From a bacterium (GTDB taxonomy: Bacteria > Vulcanimicrobiota > Xenobia > Xenobiales > JADMJV01): a stretch of 58,064 nt of DNA. The translations under genes were made by a program, and so were the position numbers. The notes beneath the pieces are model-generated. The model made no database searches. It was not told the DNA's origin and saw only the letters and a program-made list of their open reading frames with translations. The DNA lies in the NCBI GenBank assembly GCA_018780265.1, contig JADMJV010000039.1:1-58064 (forward strand), given 5' to 3'. Positions 1 to 7,957 of this stretch are shown here, piece after piece. Within the stretch, counting starts at the first letter, position 1, and the number at the start of each line of letters is the position of its first letter.

Positions 1-119
1 GGAACAATGAAATTGATGGGCGGGCCACCACCACCTGAATTTAGATTGCCACTAAAGTCGCTGTTTCGGCTAAAGCCGGCTGAGAGTCACCCGCAAAACG
101 CGGGCTTAAGATGGAGGGG

Positions 120-380
120 GACCGTCCCGCCCGCTGGACCCCTCCTGCACCTTGAAATCGGTCTTCCTCGACGCACCGGTCCCGCGAGATGTGCCCCTTG
201 ATGATCTGCACGTCGCGGCCATTGCAAATTCAGCGCACCATCTCGCCAGCCCGATGCTGCCCCACTGCATGCATGCGAAATTTCCAGCGAACTGGCCAGG
301 CCGCGGTACTTAGAAATCCACACAACGTGCAGGTGAATCGCGAACACGGAGTGCGCGCCTTTCCAGTATTCAGCCACGAA
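120..380 (-). pseudogene. Degraded IS200/IS605-type transposase (TnpA) remnant
   Basis: The minus strand keeps two blocks typical of Y1/HUH transposases of the IS200/IS605 family. An N-terminal block reads HLHVVWISKYRG. In a different frame a second block reads DVQIIKGHISRD, which normally directly precedes the HUH histidine pair. The two blocks are out of frame with each other, the residues after SRD no longer give the HUH motif, and no catalytic tyrosine region can be read. It is therefore a dead copy. It lies next to a second transposase remnant and a kinase fragment, so this end of the window is an insertion-damaged region. Boundaries are approximate. Confidence 0.6.
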
Positions 381-424
381 GCAACTCTGTGCGGGCGCTG
401 AAAATAACTTCCCGATTTCAGGTC

Positions 425-735
425 AGGCGGGAAGGGCTCGGTTGTTCCATCGATTCAAAAGTTCATCGAACACGATTGGCGAATTTTTGATGAATTCCTC
501 AGCGCACTTTTTCCCTGTTGCGTAGACCTAGGTCAGAGCATCCACGGCTACCCTCAAACCAGTCTGGGTGCTCGCCTTTTCCATGAACCGCTTGACGATC
601 TCGACGGAGTGAAAAATTACTGCCCTGGCAGGCGCGAGTGATGTGTGGAAACAGTCGATGCTCGATGGGATTGTGCTTGGAACAGTATGGCGGATAGTGG
701 GCGATTCGAATTTCGAGAGCGCTGGCTGCTAACAT
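425..735 (-). pseudogene. ISAzo13-like transposase C-terminal remnant
   Basis: The minus strand starts with IRIAHYPPYCSKHNPIEHRL, the block around the last catalytic glutamate of ISAzo13-like DDE transposases. After about 40 codons the homology shifts by one frame. It continues as FHSVEIVKRFMEKASTQTGL, then through an in-frame stop (TAG) into VYATGKKCAEEF and onward to about position 425. One frameshift plus one nonsense codon, and no N-terminal two thirds of the protein, show a decayed partial copy. The family assignment rests on recalled motifs, not on a search. Confidence 0.65.
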
Positions 736-959
736 TCAGGGCCCTGTTGCCAGGCCAGGTCGGTCAGTCCGGCCAGGACGTGTTGCATTTGCTGGATGGC
801 CTGGACCGCCTTGTCCAGTCGCTGAAAAGCCTGCTCTGGATTGTTTCGGAGGGAACCGATGGCTAGCTCCACCGCGATCATCATGGCCCCCAGCGGGGTG
901 TTGAGTTCGTGGACAACCTCCGCCGCCAATTGACCCGCCGTGCTGCAGGTGTATCGCAT
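729..959 (-). pseudogene. Histidine kinase fragment (HisKA dimerisation/H-box helix)
   Basis: This 76-residue reading frame contains the H-box VVHELNTPLGAM followed by a helix with regularly spaced hydrophobics. That is the phospho-acceptor helix of a sensor histidine kinase. No sensor domain precedes it and no N/G1/G2 ATPase boxes follow, so it cannot autophosphorylate. A Shine-Dalgarno-like GGAGGG lies about 7 bases before the ATG, so it may still be translated as a small protein. The frame stops where the ISAzo13-like remnant begins, which suggests that the insertion removed the catalytic domain. Confidence 0.5.
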
Positions 960-1131
960 TCTTTCGCCCTCCAGGGTTTCTTACTGGATCGGAGTTTAGC
1001 GGGGGAGAATCATTGTTCGGTCAACCGTGCGTGAAGAAGTCTCCTGGGCGGGAGATGGGCTAGCTTGGGGGCGCTTCCATCCGTGGATTGGACCCGACAC
1101 CGGTTGCAAGTCCTGGGGAGGCGCGCTGCGT

Positions 1132-1791
1132 TCAGTTTTCACCTTCAGTAGCCAGACGCCAGTTGTCGCTGGAGATGACGTCGATGCCGGCGTCGCGAAA
1201 GCGAGTGGTGGCGATGCCGTCCCCGGGCTTGAGACCGCCAGCGAATCCACCGTCATAAATACTGCCGACTCCGCAGGAAGGGCTCTTGGACTTGAGTACG
1301 GCGAACAGGATTTGACCCCCCGCAGCGGCTTGCAGAGCGGTTTTCAGTGCGATGTCAGCACCGCGCGTAAAGTTGTCGGTGATGTCTTGACCCAGCTTCG
1401 TTTCCACCCTGGCCTTGCCTTGCAAAACTTGCAAACCGTCTCCGCCCTGAATCTCCGAAGGAGTGCGCGGGGTGGACAGGCCGCCCAGCACTTCGGCGCA
1501 GACGGGGATGGCCTTGCCCGACTCCACCAGCGTGCGTAGATTGTCGGTGTTGCAATTGCCGCCGTCGTAGCGAACGTTGAAGCCCGCCAGGCAGGCGCTG
1601 ACCACGATGTGAGCATCCGGCTGACTCTCCAACTGCTGCTTGAGTTGGCGGATTCGATCCAGATCGGTGATCACTTCGCCCCTACCGGGCGCGAAGGCCT
1701 CGGACGGCTCTGTCCGGGGGACTGGCGCGGCAGGATTGGGAGCCTGGTGGGCTGGTGGAGTGTTGACGCGACCGGGCTGGATGGTGCTCAT
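1132..1791 (-). CDS. DUF523 family protein
   Basis: 219 residues. Residues from about 57 onward match DUF523 (YbbK-like): VSACLAGFNVRYDGG, VCAEVLGGLSTPR with the conserved PE/PR-type segment, SKSPSCGVGSIYDG near the middle, and a GxxR-type C-terminus. The conserved cysteines in SACLAG and SPSCG look like metal or cluster ligands, but the biochemical role of the family is unsettled. About 55 proline- and arginine-rich residues precede the domain and are not typical. The start is supported by AAGGAG 8 bases before the ATG. The gene is divergent from the pseudopilin operon, with about 90 bases between them. Confidence 0.85.
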   Translation of the reverse strand: MSTIQPGRVNTPPAHQAPNPAAPVPRTEPSEAFAPGRGEVITDLDRIRQLKQQLESQPDAHIVVSACLAGFNVRYDGGNCNTDNLRTLVESGKAIPVCAEVLGGLSTPRTPSEIQGGDGLQVLQGKARVETKLGQDITDNFTRGADIALKTALQAAAGGQILFAVLKSKSPSCGVGSIYDGGFAGGLKPGDGIATTRFRDAGIDVISSDNWRLATEGEN

Positions 1792-1869
1792 AACAGATCT
1801 CCTTTTCTGGGGATGACCCCAAAACCATTTTACAGCAGCAGGTCGGTTACATAAAGGTTAATCTTGAGG

Positions 1870-1875
1870 TATACT
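1870..1875 (+). promoter_or_regulatory. Possible -10 box (TATACT) of the pseudopilin operon
   Basis: TATACT lies 8 bases before the ATG of the first pseudopilin gene, with no Shine-Dalgarno sequence in between. If it is used, transcription would start within a base or two of the ATG and give a leaderless message. No good -35 box is visible at 16-18 bases upstream, so this is a weak call. Confidence 0.3.
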
Positions 1876-1883
1876 TTGGGCCT

Positions 1884-2339
1884 ATGAGGCTTGTTTGCAG
1901 GGGGGTGTCCCTGGCCGAGGTGATGTTGGCCGTGGGACTGTTGGGCATGATATTGATCTCGGTGATCGGTCTGTTTCAAAATCTGCTGACGTCCACCACC
2001 AAGAGTACCGACCTGACGGCCGCCACGGTGATGGCCCAGGAACGCCTGAACGAACTGGTGGCGGCTCAGCCGGTCCATCTGGCCACCTATGGAACGGACT
2101 TCCCAACCCATGTGATTGGGCAGGGCATCTACGCCCACGACAGTCAAAGTCAGACCACTTTTTTCCACCAGGCCACTCCCGAACTACTCAAGGATGAACC
2201 CGATTTCGGTCGGACTTACTATCTGGAAGTGCAGGTGTTTTGGAATACGGCCGACCCCAACGTGGTGGCCAAGAACCGCATGGGGCAGGGTCAGCAATCG
2301 GTCAAAATAGGTCGCGTCGTCTATGTGCCTACCTCATGA
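1884..2339 (+). CDS. Type IV pilin-like minor pseudopilin (PilV/GspI-type)
   Basis: 151 residues. A short leader MRLVCRG is followed by VSLAEVMLAVGLLGMILISV, the class III signal processed by prepilin peptidase after glycine, with the conserved glutamate at +5 and a roughly 20-residue hydrophobic helix. The remainder is a small globular domain with no motif I recognise. Its position first in a run of pilin-like, pilin-like and PilX-like genes suggests a minor pseudopilin that primes pilus or type II secretion pseudopilus assembly in the inner membrane. The stop overlaps the next start (ATGA), so the two are translationally coupled. Confidence 0.8.
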   Translation: MRLVCRGVSLAEVMLAVGLLGMILISVIGLFQNLLTSTTKSTDLTAATVMAQERLNELVAAQPVHLATYGTDFPTHVIGQGIYAHDSQSQTTFFHQATPELLKDEPDFGRTYYLEVQVFWNTADPNVVAKNRMGQGQQSVKIGRVVYVPTS

Positions 2340-3034
2340 ATAGACGTGCCTTCAGCGTTTTGGAACTGGTCTTTTCGATGGCCATTCTGAGCATCGTGAT
2401 GATAGGGATTTTCTGGGTCTTCGAGATGGGTCAACACAGCTTTCACTTCGCCTCCCTGCGACAGGGATTGCAGGCCGAGGCCCGCATCGTTTATCTGCAA
2501 ATGCATACCGACCTGCGCCACAGTTCCTATGTGTCGGTCACGACCATTGCGCGTCAGGCTAATGTGGTGCTGCCCATGCAGGAGGCCAAGGGGCCGCAAA
2601 CCTTGGACCGCTATGGTTTGTGCCTGGCCGGCGTGGAACAATGGTCGGCCCCCGGGGCCACCGACCCGGTGACCGGTTTTCCCAATTTTGATTCTTACGT
2701 CGTCTATTATGGCACCAGCGAACCCGAGGGGCGACTGATTCGCCAGATCGTCAAGCCAGCCATCGTGGGCCCTTACCTCAACTCGCAATTTAGCCTGGCC
2801 GGTTCGATGAATGAGAATCCGATTCTCAACGTCAACAGGGTGGGCACGGCTCGTAATCTCTCCAAGCGAGTTTTGTCTTTCAATGCCCGCCGCGATGATG
2901 GCAAGCGTTTGGTCTACGTCAGTCTCAAGTTTCGGGCCATGGGTGGCAAAAAGCCAGGAGGGGCGGCCCGCGCTGACGAAACCTTCGAATTGACCTTGCG
3001 GAGCTTTCCAGAGAATACCTATCCAAAGGTGTAG
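2336..3034 (+). CDS. Type IV pilin-like minor pseudopilin (PilW/GspJ-type)
   Basis: 232 residues from the ATG that overlaps the previous stop. The N-terminus MNRRA/FSVLELVFSMAILSI has a prepilin cleavage site after alanine with phenylalanine at +1 and glutamate at +5, then a hydrophobic helix. An upstream in-frame extension reaches back to about 2240 but runs inside the previous gene and lacks a pilin leader, so I reject it. The size and the place between a PilV-like and a PilX-like gene match PilW or GspJ-type minor pilins. The C-terminal body has no recognisable motif. Confidence 0.8.
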   Translation: MNRRAFSVLELVFSMAILSIVMIGIFWVFEMGQHSFHFASLRQGLQAEARIVYLQMHTDLRHSSYVSVTTIARQANVVLPMQEAKGPQTLDRYGLCLAGVEQWSAPGATDPVTGFPNFDSYVVYYGTSEPEGRLIRQIVKPAIVGPYLNSQFSLAGSMNENPILNVNRVGTARNLSKRVLSFNARRDDGKRLVYVSLKFRAMGGKKPGGAARADETFELTLRSFPENTYPKV

Positions 3035-3043
3035 GGGGCAAAG

Positions 3044-4951
3044 ATGAAACGAAGACCGGTGATTCGCGGTCGTCGAGGGATAGCACTGTTTATGGTGCTG
3101 CTGATCCTGCTCGTGTTGACGGTGCTGACCGGCGCTTTTGTGCGTGTCAATGGGATCAATCTCAACTTGCTGTCGAACAGTATCCAACGTACTCAGGCCG
3201 AGGAAGCCTGCACCAGTGCCTTGCAGTATGCCTGGATGCGACTGGATCGAGACGCCTCCTGGGCTTCTCCCGGCTACTTCACCAATAATCCGGCCGATGA
3301 AACTTGGGGCACTCGACTCCATGCCCACGGTGCGGGAACGGAGATTGAGGGCGAGGTCAACGGCACCGACATGCGATTCACCCTTCGCGTTTTCAACAAC
3401 CTTCAAAACGATAACCCCGATACCGTCAACAATGTGCCCAAGCGGGGCGTACGCCTGAGCATCGACGGGGTGGCCTGTAACGCCCGGCGCCATGTGGATG
3501 TGGTTATGCGCAAAAAGGCTTTTGTCGATTCTTCGGCCGTATCACAAATGGATATGTCCATTTTGAATATCAACAACATGAAGTGGAATGTGGAGTCGAC
3601 CGACCCTTTGCTCAATTTGGTGCGCAGCAACGCCAAAATCGTTGGGCCGAAGGTAGGCATCGGCGGCGGCAGCTCTGAAATCGAGTTTGTCAAGCCGCCT
3701 ACGGCTCCCGCCGGAGCCACGGGGCCTTTTGGAACGGCCTGGGCCAAAGATGACATCCTGGTAGAGGGCGGCTTAAGTCTTGGCAATACGCCCGGTTATC
3801 TATCCACGGCCAGCACCAAGTCCAGGGGTCAGTACCTGCCTGAGACGGGGGGGGAATATAAAATTCCAGACCTGAATCCCGACGATCTGGCCGGTCCCAG
3901 CGACAAGCGGGTATTGCCCGGCGGTCGTTACTACTTCGGCATTGCTGGCGCGGCCGTGCCTCCCGTCGCCGAGGTATTGCCCGTGGCCGAGGTTCTGGCT
4001 GTGCCAGAGATTCCAGCCGTGGGCATTCCGGGGGATCTCGGCTATGTGCCGGCGGTGCCGGCGATTCCAGGGGTGTCGGCGGTGCCGGGTCACGCTGGCG
4101 TGGCCGGCTTTACCCAGTGGACCCAGACGCTGCAATATACCGATCCGAGTGGCAAAACGACGATTTTGGCCGACATCCCGTCGGGCAAGGGCAAGGACGA
4201 TGACTACACGCCGGTGCCGCTACAGCAGGATGTCTGGATTCCTCTGGCCCTCGATCCGTCTACAGGCCAACGTACTGATCGCTCGGTATTGGCCAATTTG
4301 AAAACTTGCCAGATTGTGGTGGCCCCCGGCATTCGTGCAGTGGTGCCTGAAGGCGACCTGGTTGTTGATGGTCAGCTAGGGTCCGGCAACGTGGCTTTGG
4401 GCACGGTTGTGGGAGGCTCGGGTCAGGACGACCACAAGGGCGACGACGATGACAAGGACCACAAGGGGCACCACCGTCACGGTAAGCACGACGGCAAAGA
4501 CAAGCCCGCGGAGATAGCTGTTCCCTCTACGCTGGAGGTCGACGATGGGGATATACAGATCTACGGAGCGGCTACCGGATGGGGAGCGATGGTCTCCAAG
4601 AAAGGCAACGTAAACTTGCGCCTAAAAAATGCATTGGCCACCGACCCTGACCTGGGTGTGGCCTTGTACGCGGAGGGCAAAGTTACCATGCAATCCGCCT
4701 GGCTCTCTTACGGAGTTCAGTGCGCAGGGGCCAGCTTTACCGGTTTGATCTATTCCAAGGGGGACTTTGATGTGACCGCCGACCAGCAGACGCTTTCGAT
4801 TGAGGGTGCGGTGGTCACCCAAGGAAAATTGGGCGTAAACAATGCCTCTCAGGTCAACTTTAAGTATAACCCGGATTACCTGCGCGATATCATCCTGGCC
4901 AAAAACAATACGCCTACTCGCTTGGAACAGGTCTCTTTCGTCAGTCGCTAA
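3044..4951 (+). CDS. PilX-like pilus assembly protein with low-complexity inserts
   Basis: 635 residues, much longer than typical PilX (about 170-200). The N-terminus RRGIALFMVLLILLVLTVL matches the PilX/GspK-type transmembrane helix without a classical +5 glutamate, followed by a helix with QAEEACTSALQYAWMRL. Around residues 300-350 there is a run of short repeats rich in PVAEV, VPAVP and IPGV units. Around residues 460-490 there is a highly charged insert rich in His, Asp and Lys (DDHKGDDDDKDHKGHH) that could bind metal. The C-terminus resembles a beta-solenoid (VVTQGKLGVNNASQVNFKYN). It starts 10 bases after the previous gene and ends the operon. It is probably a tip-complex or surface protein. 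Confidence 0.7.
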   Translation: MKRRPVIRGRRGIALFMVLLILLVLTVLTGAFVRVNGINLNLLSNSIQRTQAEEACTSALQYAWMRLDRDASWASPGYFTNNPADETWGTRLHAHGAGTEIEGEVNGTDMRFTLRVFNNLQNDNPDTVNNVPKRGVRLSIDGVACNARRHVDVVMRKKAFVDSSAVSQMDMSILNINNMKWNVESTDPLLNLVRSNAKIVGPKVGIGGGSSEIEFVKPPTAPAGATGPFGTAWAKDDILVEGGLSLGNTPGYLSTASTKSRGQYLPETGGEYKIPDLNPDDLAGPSDKRVLPGGRYYFGIAGAAVPPVAEVLPVAEVLAVPEIPAVGIPGDLGYVPAVPAIPGVSAVPGHAGVAGFTQWTQTLQYTDPSGKTTILADIPSGKGKDDDYTPVPLQQDVWIPLALDPSTGQRTDRSVLANLKTCQIVVAPGIRAVVPEGDLVVDGQLGSGNVALGTVVGGSGQDDHKGDDDDKDHKGHHRHGKHDGKDKPAEIAVPSTLEVDDGDIQIYGAATGWGAMVSKKGNVNLRLKNALATDPDLGVALYAEGKVTMQSAWLSYGVQCAGASFTGLIYSKGDFDVTADQQTLSIEGAVVTQGKLGVNNASQVNFKYNPDYLRDIILAKNNTPTRLEQVSFVSR

Positions 4952-5613
4952 AGAGCCGCCTCTGCTTCCTTTAGAAAAGTCTGGAAGTCGCGCGTCGATT
5001 CCAGGTGAAATTTGGGCAGGCATTCCAGGACGTCGGGTTTCAGTCGGTACTGCTCGCACACCAGGGACACTCGAGGGGCTCCAGCGGCTCCTGTCCAGCC
5101 GGTCTGTTGCCAGGGTTTTACCTCGTGGTAGAGCCAACCGGGGAACTCTACCAACCAGTTCACGCGCGGAACAAATCGCGCCTTGACCAGAGCGTTGCGG
5201 TGAAAGATCAACTCTCCGCCCCGCAAATTGGGCGGCAGCGAAAGGTAGAGCACCGACACCCTGTAGGGGAAAGGCGTCTTTTGGCGCGGCGGCAGAAATG
5301 ACATCAAGGTCTTGTCGGCGTGGGGAGCCACTCCGTGGCCTTCGTGAATCACCAGCGGGTTGACCAAAAATACCTGAGTTTTCTTGTCCATAATCTTCTC
5401 GAGATAGGGTCTGGCACTGGGTAGTAGCGCGTAAAAACGCTCCTTTTGAGAGCGCTGAAAAAGCATGGAAAAGCCATAGGTCTGCTCAAATCCATGGTCG
5501 AGGTCGGTGGCAGCCAGGTAGGGGGAGTTGAGGACCGCCTGACCGAGGGATTCGACCTCAGTCGGGTCAAGCAAGTTGCGACGCACCCGGTAGGGAACCA
5601 GCCAAGACAGCAC
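4948..5613 (-). CDS. 2-oxoglutarate/Fe(II)-dependent oxygenase (prolyl-hydroxylase-like)
   Basis: About 221 residues from a GTG; the start is uncertain because no ATG lies in frame nearby. The core reads APHADKT (HxD iron ligands), then a jelly-roll strand pattern RVSVLYLSLPPNLRGGELIF, the distal iron histidine in GWLYHEV and the 2-oxoglutarate-binding arginine in APRVSLV. These are the hallmarks of 2OG-Fe(II) oxygenases; the GGEL block resembles the 2OG-FeII_Oxy_3 group. The substrate is unknown. The frame stays open far upstream, but that part is antisense to the phosphatase gene and has no homology. The gene ends 4 bases into the PilX-like gene (convergent). Confidence 0.75.
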   Translation of the reverse strand: MLSWLVPYRVRRNLLDPTEVESLGQAVLNSPYLAATDLDHGFEQTYGFSMLFQRSQKERFYALLPSARPYLEKIMDKKTQVFLVNPLVIHEGHGVAPHADKTLMSFLPPRQKTPFPYRVSVLYLSLPPNLRGGELIFHRNALVKARFVPRVNWLVEFPGWLYHEVKPWQQTGWTGAAGAPRVSLVCEQYRLKPDVLECLPKFHLESTRDFQTFLKEAEAAL

Positions 5614-5673
5614 TGGAAGGTGTTTCAGTGTTGCCAGCAGGTTACCCCCCTGGCGGCAACAAACCCCGGGGCC

Positions 5674-7203
5674 ATGAAGCGCACGTTCCTCTGGTTGCTC
5701 GCAACTGTGTCTTTGGCGGCCGCCCCTGACGCCTTTGTGGTGGCTCCCTATCTGCAAAATCCGGCAAAGGATTCGATGACCGTTTTGTGGGTTGCGCGCG
5801 GGCCGGGTTCGGGCACAGTGCGCTGCTGGGAAGGTGAGCGACTGGTGTGGCAGCACGAGGCCGGGGGTCACGTGCCGGCCCGAACTTTGAGCTACAGTCC
5901 CTGGGAAAGCGAAATTTTTGGGGTTCGACATCCAGGCTACCAACGCGAAGTGCGCGTCGCCGGGCTGAAGGCGGGACACGTCTATCGCTATGAGGTGGAG
6001 CAGGACGGCCAGCGTTGGCAAGGCGAGTTTCGCACCGCGCCGGGGCCCACCCAGTCGGTGCGGTTTATTGCCTACGCTGACAGTGAAACGGAGCCGGAGA
6101 GCACGGGCAAGGCGGTTGATTGGGAAAACCCTGAGGATCCGGCCAGCAAGCGTCTCTACCTGGTGGATCAGACCACCGGCTATGCCGCCAACCTGGAGGT
6201 GATTCAGCAGCGTAGACCTGATTTTGTGGTGATCGCGGGCGATATCGTGGAGACGGGCGGCGAGCAGCGGGATTGGGACGAGTTCTGGATGCACAATCGT
6301 CAACTGGCCGGGAATATCCCGATTGTCGGTGTGATAGGCAACCACGAGTACTACGGCGGACCTAACGACGGCCACTACGACGAAGATTCTAGCGAAAGGG
6401 CGGTTGACAAATATTTGACCTATTTTCGGGCTCCGTCCAATGGTCGAGTGGAGGCCCGCGAGCGGGGGCGGTATTTTCGCATGGACTACGGTCCGGTCTG
6501 TCTGATTGCGATTGACGGCTGCAACGGATTGCCCCACAAGTCGGCCTCCGACACCAATCTTTACCTGGGCAGTCAGCGCAGGCCCCTGGGTGACTTCAAT
6601 CCGGGGTCGTTGCAATATCGTTGGCTCGAGCAACAGTTGCGGGACGCCCAGCGACGATGCCAGTTCACTTTCGTGGTTTTTCACCACTGCCCCTATTCCA
6701 GTGGAGTGCACGCATTGGAGCCGGGGTTTGATGTTCCGCGCCAGGATCTGCAGTCGGGTCGGCCTATGCAGGTATTAACTCCGTTGTTTGGGCGCTATGG
6801 TGTGGATGTGTTACTCAACGGTCACGACGAAATGATGGAGCGTTCGGAGGTGGACACTCAGGAGGTTCTCCCCGATGGGCAACTGCGCCCGTATAAATTG
6901 CAGGTCTACGATGTGGGTATCGGAGGTGACGGACTGCGGGGGCCCGAGTTGAAGAATCCACTGTGCAAGTTTTTGGCCCACCTGGACAGTCCTGAAATGT
7001 GGCAAGGCGGCATTCTCCAGGACGGCGGCAAGCACTACGGCCACCTGGAGGTGGAGGTGTCCCCCGTGGGGGGAAAGTGGCAAGCCACACTGACTCCGGT
7101 CTATGTCTTTCCTGTCCTGGATTCGTCGGGCCGAGTTCTGCGCTTTGAGCGTCGCGTCTATGCCGACACGGTCGTGTTGGAGGGGAAGTCGCCAGGGAGG
7201 TAG
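5674..7203 (+). CDS. Secreted purple-acid-phosphatase-like metallophosphoesterase
   Basis: 509 residues. A signal peptide (MKRTFLWLLATVSLAAAPDA) is followed by an Fn3-like domain of the type found in purple acid phosphatases (VVAPYLQNP, then VLWVARG) and a calcineurin-like phosphoesterase domain. The metal sites are visible: AYADSE, GDIVETGG, GNHEYY, VVFHHCPYSS and LNGHDE. In the last block the usual GHxH is GHDE, so one ligand or substrate histidine is replaced by glutamate. The predicted role is periplasmic or extracellular phosphate-ester hydrolysis. It is divergent from the oxygenase gene and about 25 bases upstream of the phytochelatin-synthase-like gene. Confidence 0.85.
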   Translation: MKRTFLWLLATVSLAAAPDAFVVAPYLQNPAKDSMTVLWVARGPGSGTVRCWEGERLVWQHEAGGHVPARTLSYSPWESEIFGVRHPGYQREVRVAGLKAGHVYRYEVEQDGQRWQGEFRTAPGPTQSVRFIAYADSETEPESTGKAVDWENPEDPASKRLYLVDQTTGYAANLEVIQQRRPDFVVIAGDIVETGGEQRDWDEFWMHNRQLAGNIPIVGVIGNHEYYGGPNDGHYDEDSSERAVDKYLTYFRAPSNGRVEARERGRYFRMDYGPVCLIAIDGCNGLPHKSASDTNLYLGSQRRPLGDFNPGSLQYRWLEQQLRDAQRRCQFTFVVFHHCPYSSGVHALEPGFDVPRQDLQSGRPMQVLTPLFGRYGVDVLLNGHDEMMERSEVDTQEVLPDGQLRPYKLQVYDVGIGGDGLRGPELKNPLCKFLAHLDSPEMWQGGILQDGGKHYGHLEVEVSPVGGKWQATLTPVYVFPVLDSSGRVLRFERRVYADTVVLEGKSPGR

Positions 7204-7227
7204 GAGGCGCTTCGCGTAGACCCCGCC

Positions 7228-7944
7228 ATGAATTTGCGGCGGCTCTTTTTTTTGCTGGCCTTTTGTCTGGTCGGGCAGGCCTGGGCTCAGCGGTTGCCTT
7301 TACCGGCCACCTCTATAGGTCTGGACAGTCCGGCTGGACAAAAATTGCTGCTCGAAAGCGACACCAAGGCGGACTACTGGCCCCTTTCCATCCAATATCA
7401 AACGCAGCAGGACCCCAGTTCGTGCGGACCGGCATCGTCGGTCATGATCCTCAATGCGCTGGCCTTGCCCTCGCCGGTGAGTAAGATTCACCAACCATTT
7501 CACCAGTTTGACCAGGACAACTTCTTTTCTCCAGCCGCCGAGAAAGTGCTCAGTCGCACTACACTCCGCCGACAGGGCGCGACTCTGAACGAGTTGGCCG
7601 GGATGCTCAGCAGTTGGGGGGCCGAGGTGCAAGTTTGCCACGCTCGCCAAGGAGGCCTGGAAGAGTTCCGCGATCAGGCCAGGCAGGCCTTGGGGTCGGG
7701 CCAGCGATTTGTGATCATCAACTTTCATCGCGATCCTTTGGGGCAGTCCGGGGGAAGCCACTTTTCTCCGCTGGCTGCCTATCACCAGGGGAGCGATCGT
7801 TTTTTGGTGATGGACGTGGCTCGCTTTCGCTATCCCCCTTTTTGGGTGAAAGCAGACCCTCTTTTCAGGGCTATGAACACCGTGGATGGGGTATCTGAGC
7901 AAACGCGTGGGTATCTGCTCATAACGGCTCCCCACCAGAGCTAG
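7228..7944 (+). CDS. Phytochelatin-synthase-like cysteine peptidase, exported
   Basis: 238 residues with an N-terminal signal peptide (LFFLLAFCLVGQAWA). The catalytic triad of the phytochelatin synthase family (papain-like clan) is in place: Cys66 in DPSSCGPAS, His178 in GGSHFSPLAAYH and Asp196 in FLVMDVARFRYPP. As in other bacterial members, only the N-terminal catalytic half of plant PCS is present. Bacterial versions such as the Nostoc protein mainly cleave glycine from glutathione or thiol conjugates. The export signal suggests a periplasmic site of action. It is followed closely by a transporter gene, probably in one transcript with the phosphatase. Confidence 0.8.
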   Translation: MNLRRLFFLLAFCLVGQAWAQRLPLPATSIGLDSPAGQKLLLESDTKADYWPLSIQYQTQQDPSSCGPASSVMILNALALPSPVSKIHQPFHQFDQDNFFSPAAEKVLSRTTLRRQGATLNELAGMLSSWGAEVQVCHARQGGLEEFRDQARQALGSGQRFVIINFHRDPLGQSGGSHFSPLAAYHQGSDRFLVMDVARFRYPPFWVKADPLFRAMNTVDGVSEQTRGYLLITAPHQS

Positions 7945-7957
7945 GGATTGAGGCTGA

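Noticed and set aside
2321..3493. 390-codon minus-strand frame
   Set aside because: Antisense shadow of the pseudopilin and PilX-like genes, which have clear prepilin or membrane N-termini and operon spacing.
5614..6711. Upstream part of a 587-codon minus-strand frame joined to the oxygenase
   Set aside because: It is antisense to the clearly homologous phosphoesterase gene, has no family pattern, and the oxygenase homology begins only after about 5610.
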